Positions 24,835 to 31,517 of a DNA stretch of 64,000 bases are shown in pieces. Within the stretch, counting starts at the first letter, position 1. Each line of letters opens with the position of its first letter. The notes under the pieces are model-generated. The model did no database searches, was not told the origin of the DNA, and was given only the letters and a program-made list of their open reading frames with translations. Origin of the DNA: CAZTHM01 sp041946825 (GTDB lineage Bacteria; Acidobacteriota; Terriglobia; UBA7540); NCBI GenBank assembly GCA_041946825.1, contig JBHGBD010000001.1, positions 372,001 through 436,000 on the forward strand, given 5' to 3'. A program made the position numbers and the translations under genes.

Positions 24835-25025
24835 GCTTATTAGATTCCTTCTGGCGCGATCACGACTCTGCTCGCGGCAGTCGTCCGGTTTGCGGGCTCC
24901 ACTGAGGATTACCCATTGGCTAGGGACGAGCCGCCCTCGAGGCGATGTAGACGATCATCACGCGAAACAATAAGCATATCACGATCTGAGATTCAGGAGG
25001 GGCCGCGGTAGTTGAAGAACCAGGG

Positions 25026-25212
25026 CTAATGCGGACGTTCCTTGGGGTCGTTTTTCTTGAGCTTCTGGAAGGTGGCCCAGGCCGCTTGGGCCCTCTTCGC
25101 GTCGCCCTGGCGCCGGTAGATTCTCCCCAGAACATAATGCGGCTCGGCGTAATCCGGTTTGTGTGCGGCGCCCTTTCATATTCGCTCTTGGTGCATCCAC
25201 ATGGTTGCCATT
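25026..25212 (-). pseudogene. Degenerate C-terminal TPR fragment
   Basis: On the minus strand a frame ending at TAG 25026-25028 reads 'KPDYAEPHYVLGRIYRRQGD' then 'AKRAQAAWATFQKLKKNDPK', a clear TPR unit and C-terminal tail. An in-frame TGA lies just before it (near 25183), and upstream the frame runs into the end of the neighbouring TPR gene. The piece has no start of its own. It is probably the remnant of a second, related TPR gene or a former extension of the 531-residue TPR protein. Confidence 0.45.
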
Positions 25213-26808
25213 TCACGGGCGAACTTCGATAGTTCTCAACATCTCCAACTGCCGCTCCGCGCGGCGTTTCTTGATATCTTCGAAACGTTGGGTCTGCGCG
25301 GCGGCGCGTGCGTCCTTCATCCGCTGGTATAGCACCAGGAGATTGAAATTCGCACTGTAATTGTCGGGGTCGAGCTCCAGAGCCTGATTGAAGTATTTCT
25401 GGGCGGCTGCGAAATCCCGCTGCTTCATGTGCAAGACGCCGAACTCTGCCAGGGCGTCGGGGTATTGGGGGCGAGACTGCAATGCCAGTTTCAACTCGCG
25501 TTGAGCGAGTTCCCTGTCGCCTTCTTGATTCGCTATGCGGCCGAGGTAGTAGTGGGCGCCCGCCGCTGTCTCCTTGAATCCGGCCACGGCCCGGAAATGT
25601 TTCTTGGCTTCATCGTAATCACGGCTGAAGAAATAGGTTGCGCCCAGCGAGAAGTTGCCGCGAGGGTCTTGCGGCTTCAGCTCGCAATACTTCTGGAACG
25701 GCGCAATCGCCTCACTGGGATCCTTGCGCTGCAGCGCCACAGCCCCGAAAGCGTAATTGTAGTAGGGGTTGTTCGGGTTGAGGCTGAGGGCTTTCTTGAG
25801 AGCCACGTATGCTTCCTGCGCCAGGTTTTCTTCCACACATACCATGCCAAAAAAGAAGTGGACCGACGCGTTTTCCGGTTCAAGGTCCCTGGCGTGAGCA
25901 AGGTACCCGAGAGCGCCCTTCCGGTCGCCCAGTTTGTAGGCCGCAAGAGCTAAATCGAGGAGCAGAGGCACCGAATTGCCTTCTTCCTGAACGAGTTTCT
26001 CCAGCGTGGCTCGCGCCTTTTCCCACCTTTCCTGCTGTTTGTAGATCTGAGCGAGTTCCCGCAACGAACGCGCTGAGGCGAGGTTTCGATTTACGAGCCC
26101 TTCGAGCAAGGCGATACTCAGGTCAGTCATCCTGCCGCGCTTGACCCGGGGCAGAGCGGACAAGACGTCCGCCTCGCTGAGGTCGGGAGCTCCCAAGAGG
26201 CGCTTGGCGGCGTCATTCGCTTGGGCGGTCTCGCCCAGCCCGGCCAGACTCGCCACCCGCAAGGCTAAGGCTTGGGCTCGCCCCTGGGCGTCGGAAGGGA
26301 GCCGAGCGAGATGTGTCAGCGAGGCTTGGAATGACCCTTGGCGCTCAAGCAAGACGGCCGTCTGGTAGTTCGCCTCGACGTTCGCTGGTTCAAGCTCCAA
26401 CAGACGCCGATAGGTGTCGAGGCCTTTCTGGGTTGCTTGTGGGTCTTTGGCGGCGTTCTCCTGATAAAGGTGGCCCAGGTTTATGTAGGCGCCGGTGAAG
26501 CTTGGAGCCAGCCGGATGGCTTGCCTGAAATCCGCTTCCGCTGCCAGGTAGTCGCCTTCTCTAGCTGCGACGACTCCCAACAGATTGAAATAACCCGGGT
26601 GCCGCGCGAGTTTTTCCCGCACTCCATTAAGCAAACGATGAGCCTGGGCGACGTCGCCCTGCTGCACGAGTTCCTGCGCGCGTTTCAGTGTTTCCTCAGG
26701 CTGCTCCGGCATTAGCTGTGGATAAGAAGGAGATTTCGTCAAAGCCAATAAGGCAATGGCTGCTGCGAGCACACTCGGCAATTTGGCGGGACCTGGCCGC
26801 AAACTCAT
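25213..26808 (-). CDS. Large secreted TPR protein
   Basis: A 531-residue protein from ATG 26806-26808; an alternative frame start at 26898 is unlikely because the hydrophobic signal (about residues 10-28, 'LPSVLAAAIALLALTKSP') would be buried. Nearly the whole length is TPR: for example 'AQELVQQGDVAQAHRLLNGV', 'PGYFNLLGVVAAREGDYLAAEADFRQAIRLAPS', 'TGAYINLGHLYQE', 'NPYYNYAFGAVALQRKDPSEAI' and 'YPDALAEFGVLHMKQRDFAAAQKYFNQALELDPDN'. No catalytic motif is seen. It is transcribed away from the DUF1080 gene, with which it shares a divergent intergenic region. It is probably a periplasmic scaffold. Confidence 0.8.
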   Translation of the reverse strand: MSLRPGPAKLPSVLAAAIALLALTKSPSYPQLMPEQPEETLKRAQELVQQGDVAQAHRLLNGVREKLARHPGYFNLLGVVAAREGDYLAAEADFRQAIRLAPSFTGAYINLGHLYQENAAKDPQATQKGLDTYRRLLELEPANVEANYQTAVLLERQGSFQASLTHLARLPSDAQGRAQALALRVASLAGLGETAQANDAAKRLLGAPDLSEADVLSALPRVKRGRMTDLSIALLEGLVNRNLASARSLRELAQIYKQQERWEKARATLEKLVQEEGNSVPLLLDLALAAYKLGDRKGALGYLAHARDLEPENASVHFFFGMVCVEENLAQEAYVALKKALSLNPNNPYYNYAFGAVALQRKDPSEAIAPFQKYCELKPQDPRGNFSLGATYFFSRDYDEAKKHFRAVAGFKETAAGAHYYLGRIANQEGDRELAQRELKLALQSRPQYPDALAEFGVLHMKQRDFAAAQKYFNQALELDPDNYSANFNLLVLYQRMKDARAAAQTQRFEDIKKRRAERQLEMLRTIEVRP

Positions 26809-26970
26809 TTTCTCTCGCTCATCTTGCCTTGAGAAGTGATGGCCATGCAAGAGTCGGTTTCTTCTCCCTCTGGACACGCTCCCCGCAAGGTCGTACACTT
26901 TGCCATTCCAGGTCTTTTATTGAGATGCCCTACCCGCTCACGAGCGGAAAACAGACCGTTGGAGGCTAAT

Positions 26971-27765
26971 ATGCAGAACTCAAGGATGCAGGCCGGTGGC
27001 TGGTTCGCTGCTGCCGCACTTGTGGTAACCTTTGCGCCGGCCGCATTTGGGTTTCAAGTTGATACGCGCTGGAAGATTCACGATACCACTCGGCCGCACC
27101 CGCCCATTATCACCCCAGGTACCGCCAGCACCCAGGAGAAGCCCGGCACACCGCCGTCGGACGCCAACGTACTTTTCGACGGAAAGGACCTGTCGAAGTG
27201 GCAGACCGCGACCGGGCAGCCCGCGAAGTGGAAGGTCGAAAACGGGTATATGGAAGTGGTGGCAAAGAGCGGTCCAATCCAGACCAAGGAGAGTTTTGGA
27301 GATTGCCAACTCCACGTTGAATGGGCCTCGCCCGATCCGCCCCACGGGGAGGATCAGGATCGGGGCAACAGCGGCGTGTTCCTGATGGGCCTCTATGAAA
27401 TCCAGGTTTTGGATTCCTACCAGAATGTCACGTATGCGGACGGGCAAGCCTCGGCGGTCTATGGGCAGTACCCGCCGCTGGTGAATGCTTCGCGTCCCCC
27501 GGGCCAGTGGCAGACGTATGACATCATTTTCCACGGGCCGAGGTTCGATAAGGACGGCAAGCTGCTTCGTCCGGCGCGAGTGACCGTCATGCACAACGGA
27601 GTCCTGACCCAGGATAATGTGGAACTTACCGGGCCGACCGCCCACAAGGCGCGTCCACCGTACGAGCCTGGGCCGGACAAGCTTCCTCTCAGCTTGCAGG
27701 ACCACAACCATCCGGTCCGATACCGGAATATATGGATCCGGGAACTGGCGACGAAAGGCCAGTAA
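26971..27765 (+). CDS. Secreted DUF1080 (3-keto-disaccharide hydrolase-like) protein
   Basis: A 264-residue protein from ATG 26971 (TTGGAGG upstream). The signal peptide is 'GGWFAAAALVVTFAPAAFGF'. The domain begins at about residue 68 with 'DANVLFDGKDLSKWQ' and continues 'WKVENGYMEVV', 'FGDCQLHVEWASP', 'RGNSGVFLMGLYEIQVLDSY', 'PGQWQTYDIIFHGPRF', 'ARVTVMHNGVLTQDNVEL' and 'NHPVRYRNIWIREL', the concanavalin-like jelly roll of DUF1080 proteins. Some members hydrolyse 3-keto-glycosides; others only bind carbohydrate. Nothing in the neighbourhood points to the substrate. Confidence 0.88.
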   Translation: MQNSRMQAGGWFAAAALVVTFAPAAFGFQVDTRWKIHDTTRPHPPIITPGTASTQEKPGTPPSDANVLFDGKDLSKWQTATGQPAKWKVENGYMEVVAKSGPIQTKESFGDCQLHVEWASPDPPHGEDQDRGNSGVFLMGLYEIQVLDSYQNVTYADGQASAVYGQYPPLVNASRPPGQWQTYDIIFHGPRFDKDGKLLRPARVTVMHNGVLTQDNVELTGPTAHKARPPYEPGPDKLPLSLQDHNHPVRYRNIWIRELATKGQ

Positions 27766-27799
27766 CCGTCAGACTATAAAAGGCTTACAAAAGGGAGAG

Positions 27800-27997
27800 A
27801 TGGATAAAGACGTAGCTCCAAGTCAGCCGAATAAGCCCTTGGCGGGCACTTGCCGCCACGACTGGCGGGCGCAGGTGACCACATACACAGTGGCGGAGGT
27901 TTGCCCACTGTGCCGTCTGTTTCGGTATAAGTCGAGCCCTACCGCCGACTGGGAATATCGCGCCCCGATTCCTATCGGCAAATTGGATGTGGGCTAG
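27800..27997 (+). CDS. Small Cys-rich protein, possible zinc ribbon
   Basis: A 65-residue protein from ATG 27800 with AAGGGAGAG directly upstream. 'GTCRHDWRAQVTTYTVAEVCPLCRLFRY' has a Cys-His pair followed 17 residues later by CPLC, a spacing compatible with a small zinc-binding knuckle. It follows the DUF1080 gene by 34 bases and may share its transcript. I do not recognise a named family. Confidence 0.5.
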   Translation: MDKDVAPSQPNKPLAGTCRHDWRAQVTTYTVAEVCPLCRLFRYKSSPTADWEYRAPIPIGKLDVG

Positions 27998-28049
27998 GGG
28001 ATAATGATCACGCCCACGCAGGCTGGCGGGGCAGGGTCTGAGGGTAGAG

Positions 28050-28077
28050 TTTCAGGAGCATGAACTGAAAATTTTTT
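28050..28077 (+). terminator. Weak intrinsic terminator after the small Cys-rich gene
   Basis: TTTCAG (28050-28055) pairs with CTGAAA (28065-28070) and is followed at once by ATTTTTT. The stem is short and AT-rich, so efficiency is uncertain. Confidence 0.4.
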
Positions 28078-28154
28078 GGCAGGCACATCACACCAACATA
28101 CTGGGGCGGCGGAGGCGTAGGCCACAACAGCTTGCGGAAATCGGCCCCAAAACC

Positions 28155-28238
28155 CCCATGTAAGCCCCATAATTTACCAAGAAACCCATAATACATACAA
28201 AAAAACACTTGACAACCCAAAACCTATCAGCGTATAAG
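28155..28238 (+). promoter_or_regulatory. Predicted promoter of the HTH-pilMNOPQ operon with upstream CCCAT repeats
   Basis: TTGACA (28209-28214), an 18-base spacer and TATAAG (28233-28238) form a good sigma70-type promoter about 100 bases before the HTH gene. Just upstream lie direct repeats CCCATGTA (28155), CCCATAAT (28166-28173) and CCCATAAT (28185-28192) that could bind an activator. The rest of the 27998-28335 gap is unusually AT-rich and shows no other gene. Confidence 0.55.
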
Positions 28239-28335
28239 CCAAGCCATCGACCCCGTTTCCCGGGGTTCTTCAACTGATTGGTTATTCCTGAGTCAGTTAT
28301 GATCGTTGAGGGGGGCCTTAACACAGGCTGCCGTT

Positions 28336-28557
28336 ATGGCTGAAATCCGAGAGGTCATGGACATTCGCGAGGCGTCGGACTACCTCGGAGTGTCCAGAGA
28401 AACGCTATATAAATACGTCTATGAAGAGCGGATTCCCGCCTTCAAGCTGGGAAACCGCTGGAAGTTCAAGAAGACCGTCCTCGACCGCTGGATGGAGCGT
28501 CAGAGCACGCAACGCGAGGAGCGCACCGGGCGAAAGCTGCGCGCGGGCGCCCGTTAG
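28336..28557 (+). CDS. Small excisionase-family (MerR-like) HTH DNA-binding protein
   Basis: A 73-residue protein: 'EVMDIREASDYLGVSRETLYKYVYEERIPAFKLGNRWKFKKTVLDRWMERQ' is a complete HTH_17/excisionase-type domain with its recognition helix and wing, followed by a basic tail rich in Arg. I use ATG 28336; a TTG at 28306 would add ten residues. It lies 12 bases before pilM and is almost certainly cotranscribed with the pilus operon, so it may regulate that operon. Such stand-alone domains also occur as general regulators, and the lack of an integrase argues against a phage excisionase. Confidence 0.8.
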   Translation: MAEIREVMDIREASDYLGVSRETLYKYVYEERIPAFKLGNRWKFKKTVLDRWMERQSTQREERTGRKLRAGAR

Positions 28558-28569
28558 GGAGCAGCGCAA

Positions 28570-29628
28570 ATGTTTGGAATGGGAAAACCGAAAGGCCTGG
28601 TAGGGCTAGACATTGGGTCCAGTTCCGTAAAGGTCGTGGAACTCAAGAAGAAGGGTTCCGATTACGAGCTGGTAAGCCTGGGGATGGAGAGCTTGGGCCA
28701 AGACACCGTGGTCGACGGCGCCATCATGGATTCCTTCTCGGTCGCCAACGCCATCGAGAAGATCTTCACCGAGCACAAGATCAAGACCAAGGTTATCTCG
28801 ACCGCGGTTTCGGGGCATTCCGTCATCGTGAAGCGGATTATGGTGAACGCCGCCTCAGAAGAAGAAGTCGCCAACGCCATTCCCTATGAAGCCCAGCAGT
28901 ATATTCCTTTTGATATGGCCGACGTGTTCATGAGTTACGAGGTGTTGGGACCGGCGCAGGCGGGCCCGGGCTTCGACGTGATGCTGGTGGCGGTCAAGCG
29001 TGACAAGATTCTCAATCACACGAACGTAGTCAGCCAGGCGGGAAAAGAAGCGAGGGTGGTGGAGATTGACGCTTTTTCGCTGCAGAACGCCTATGAGGTT
29101 AACTACGAGCCCCCTCCTGACCGGATGACCGCCCTACTGAATATTGGCGCCAGCCTCATGAATATCAACATCGTTCGAGGCGGAGTGCCCTTGTTCACGC
29201 GTGACGTTTCCGTAGGCGGCAATCAATACACCGACACGCTGCAGAAGGAGCTGGACCTCAGTTTCGAAGACGCCGAGAAACTCAAGCAGGGCCAGGAGGT
29301 GGGTACGGTTTCGGCGGATGCCAAGACCCCCCACATCCGATCCGTTTCCGAAATCCTTCTCTTGGAAGTCCAGAAGACCTTCGATTTCTTCCGGCAGACG
29401 ACCACAGCCGAGAACATCCACCAGATCTATGTAGCGGGAGGCACCGCCAAAATCGAGGGTTTGGTGGACCTGTTCAAATCGGAGTTCAACGTGCCGGTAG
29501 AAATTCTTAATCCTTTCCAGAGGATTGAAATCAACCCCTCCAAGTTCGATAGCGGCTATATCAACGACATCGCGCCTCGCATGAGCGTTGCCGTTGGACT
29601 GGCCTTGAGGAGCTTTGACACGCCATGA
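28570..29628 (+). CDS. pilM: Type IV pilus inner-membrane platform protein PilM
   Basis: A 352-residue actin-like ATP-binding protein. 'GLVGLDIGSSSVKVVELKKKG' is the phosphate-1 motif, 'STAVSGHSVIVKRIMVN' and 'ALLNIGASLMNINIVRGGVPLFTRDVSVGGNQYTDTL' are typical PilM/SHS2 and phosphate-2 segments, and 'IYVAGGTAKIEGLVDLFKSEFNVPVEILNPF' is the adenosine motif region. PilM sits at the cytoplasmic face and binds the N-terminus of PilN. Its stop overlaps the pilN start (ATGA 29625-29628). Confidence 0.95.
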   Translation: MFGMGKPKGLVGLDIGSSSVKVVELKKKGSDYELVSLGMESLGQDTVVDGAIMDSFSVANAIEKIFTEHKIKTKVISTAVSGHSVIVKRIMVNAASEEEVANAIPYEAQQYIPFDMADVFMSYEVLGPAQAGPGFDVMLVAVKRDKILNHTNVVSQAGKEARVVEIDAFSLQNAYEVNYEPPPDRMTALLNIGASLMNINIVRGGVPLFTRDVSVGGNQYTDTLQKELDLSFEDAEKLKQGQEVGTVSADAKTPHIRSVSEILLLEVQKTFDFFRQTTTAENIHQIYVAGGTAKIEGLVDLFKSEFNVPVEILNPFQRIEINPSKFDSGYINDIAPRMSVAVGLALRSFDTP

Positions 29629-30257
29629 TCAGAATCAACCTGCTGGGAGTCGCCAAGCCGGTAAAAGCTGCCCCCACGCCCACCTCGGCGGGGCGGCAAG
29701 CCCTGATTTTCGGAGTTGCCGCGCTCGTCGCCTTCGGGGTGGTGGGCTTCCTGTACTGGATCTGGACCAACCAGATCAACGATCTGAACAAGAAGATCGC
29801 CGACGAGAAGCGCGAAGCAGACCGCCTGGCCCAGATCCGGGCGGAAAACCAGCGTTATGTGGCCCAGCGCCAGCAACTCGAGCGGCGCATTAACACGATT
29901 CAGGCGTTGCTCAACGCCAAAGCCGGGCCCGTGGACTTCATGACTTATCTCGCGTCGGTCGCCACGCACAACAGCGATCTTTACCTCTTGACCGTAACGC
30001 CTGAGGGACCGCGCGTCGTTATCAAAGGGCAGTCCAACACCGTCGAGTCCATTGCCAACTTCATCGCCAATCTGCAAAGCTCCGGCCGCTTCCAGGACGT
30101 TCAACTACGGCAATACTTCCAGGACGATCAGTACCAGCGGTTGTCCTTCAAGTTCAATATCGACTGTCTCTATAAGATGCCAGTGGCGCAGGCGCCTGCG
30201 GCGACGGGACAACCCGGGGCGGGGCCAGCGACGCCGGCTCGGCAGGCGGGCTTCTAG
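29625..30257 (+). CDS. pilN: Type IV pilus assembly protein PilN
   Basis: A 210-residue protein that begins 'MIRINLLGVAKPVK', the PilM-binding INLL motif, then has one transmembrane helix (about 27-45, 'ALIFGVAALVAFGVVGFLYWIW'), a coiled-coil ('LNKKIADEKREADRLAQIRAENQRYVAQRQQLERRINTI') and a small ferredoxin-like periplasmic domain ending in a Pro/Ala-rich tail. PilN with PilO aligns the inner-membrane platform with the outer-membrane secretin. It overlaps pilM by four bases. Confidence 0.93.
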   Translation: MIRINLLGVAKPVKAAPTPTSAGRQALIFGVAALVAFGVVGFLYWIWTNQINDLNKKIADEKREADRLAQIRAENQRYVAQRQQLERRINTIQALLNAKAGPVDFMTYLASVATHNSDLYLLTVTPEGPRVVIKGQSNTVESIANFIANLQSSGRFQDVQLRQYFQDDQYQRLSFKFNIDCLYKMPVAQAPAATGQPGAGPATPARQAGF

Positions 30258-30269
30258 GGGAGAACGACA

Positions 30270-30878
30270 ATGGCTAAGAGTTTCAATGATCTTCCAGCAA
30301 ACGTCCAAGCGGTGATTCTCGCCATCATCCCGCTCGGCCTGGCAGGCGCAGTCTTTTACCTGTACGTATTCCCGCTCTCTGCGAAGAAGACGGCTATGCA
30401 GGCGGAGTACACGCGGCTGCGCGCTGAGAACCAGAAGAACCAGGCGGTGGAGCGCGAGAGGACCGAACTGCTGAACCGCATCGCGCAACTCGAGAAGCAG
30501 TTGGAGACGCTCCGCACGATCGTTCCGGACGAGCCCGATACCGACGAATTCGTGCGCATGGTTTACGACACAGCCCGAGGTTCGGCGATCTATATGCGCA
30601 ATTTCACCGCTCAGCCTCTGGTGACCCGCGACTACTACATGGAAATGCCCTTCAGCGTGAAGATCGACGGGACCTACTACCAGATGTTGAGTTTCTTTGA
30701 CCGGCTGGCAAAACAGCAGCGGATTGTCAGTGTTTCGGGTCTGGCCTTGGGGCCGCCGGCTACCGGGGGTGGAGGGACGTTCACGATCCTCCCTTCCGAG
30801 ACGGTGGGGGCAAGCTGCGTCATAACGACTTTCTACAATAAACCGGCGGCGCCTGCGGGGCCGGCGAAAAAGAAATAA
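30270..30878 (+). CDS. pilO: Type IV pilus assembly protein PilO
   Basis: A 202-residue protein with one transmembrane helix (about 14-33, 'AVILAIIPLGLAGAVFYLYVF'), a coiled-coil ('AEYTRLRAENQKNQAVERERTELLNRIAQLEKQLETLRTIVP') and a periplasmic ferredoxin-like domain ('DEFVRMVYDTARGS', 'YYMEMPFSVKIDGTYYQMLSFFDRLAKQQRIVSVSGLAL'). It heterodimerises with PilN. It starts 12 bases after pilN; GGGGAG precedes the ATG. Confidence 0.93.
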   Translation: MAKSFNDLPANVQAVILAIIPLGLAGAVFYLYVFPLSAKKTAMQAEYTRLRAENQKNQAVERERTELLNRIAQLEKQLETLRTIVPDEPDTDEFVRMVYDTARGSAIYMRNFTAQPLVTRDYYMEMPFSVKIDGTYYQMLSFFDRLAKQQRIVSVSGLALGPPATGGGGTFTILPSETVGASCVITTFYNKPAAPAGPAKKK

Positions 30879-30884
30879 CTCAGG

Positions 30885-31517
30885 ATGACAGACATGGTCA
30901 AACATCGGCGAAGTCGCAGAATCAGGACGGATTGGTTTCTGCTTGTGGCCGGAACACTGGTGTGCACAGTAGGCTGGGGTGCTGGCGTGCCAGTTCCGCA
31001 GCCCGAAGCGGAGGCTGCCGCGCAGACGGCGCCCAGCAAGCCCGCTGCGGCGCCAGCGGTGAAGCCCAAGGCCGCAGCTCCCAAGAAGACAGCCGTGAAG
31101 AAAGCGGCGGCCAAGAAGACCAGTGTCGCGCCCACCGCGGCCAAGGACCTGAGCCCGGCCGCAGTCGCAATTAAAAGGGACCCCTTCAAGCTGCCAGGTC
31201 CTCCGGCAGCGGCGCAAGGCGCGCCGGAGCAGGTTCTGGGACCTCTTCCGCCCGGATCTCGCGGCCTGCTGATCAACCAGTTGCGGCTGGAGGGGATTGT
31301 TCGGCTGGATACGACCAACACCATGATTGCGGTGGTGGACAACAATACGAACCGCGCCTATTTTCTGCGCGAAAACGACGCGGTCTACGACGGTGTAGTG
31401 AGCAAGATTACTCCTGACTCAGTCACTTTCAAGCAGAACTACTCGGAACCCGGGGGTCCATCCGGCGTTCGCGACGTGGTCAAACGGCTGAGTCCGGGCC
31501 CTGGAGAAGGCAGATGA
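30885..31517 (+). CDS. pilP: Type IV pilus assembly protein PilP
   Basis: A 210-residue protein with an N-terminal hydrophobic segment (about 15-35) that lacks a clear lipobox Cys, then a long Ala/Lys-rich linker (KKTAVKKAAAKK) and the PilP domain: 'KRDPFKLPGP', 'LLINQLRLEGIVRLDTTNTMIAVVDNNTNRAYFLRENDAVYDGVVSKITPDSVTFKQ'. PilP links PilNO to the secretin PilQ in the periplasm. Most proteobacterial PilP proteins are lipoproteins; here membrane attachment seems to be through a signal anchor. The stop overlaps the pilQ start (ATGA). Confidence 0.88.
   Translation: MTDMVKHRRSRRIRTDWFLLVAGTLVCTVGWGAGVPVPQPEAEAAAQTAPSKPAAAPAVKPKAAAPKKTAVKKAAAKKTSVAPTAAKDLSPAAVAIKRDPFKLPGPPAAAQGAPEQVLGPLPPGSRGLLINQLRLEGIVRLDTTNTMIAVVDNNTNRAYFLRENDAVYDGVVSKITPDSVTFKQNYSEPGGPSGVRDVVKRLSPGPGEGR

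Noticed and set aside
24920..25216. 98-residue minus-strand protein after aceE
   Set aside because: Its frame is not the one showing TPR similarity; it is rich in Arg/Pro/Thr and looks like a shadow of the TPR remnant.
28008..28220. 70-residue minus-strand frame in the gap before the pil operon
   Set aside because: Lies in AT-rich regulatory DNA, has no ribosome-binding site and no domain-like pattern.
28336..28557. Phage excisionase marking an integrated element
   Set aside because: No integrase, att repeats or phage genes nearby; the gene is tightly linked to pilM.
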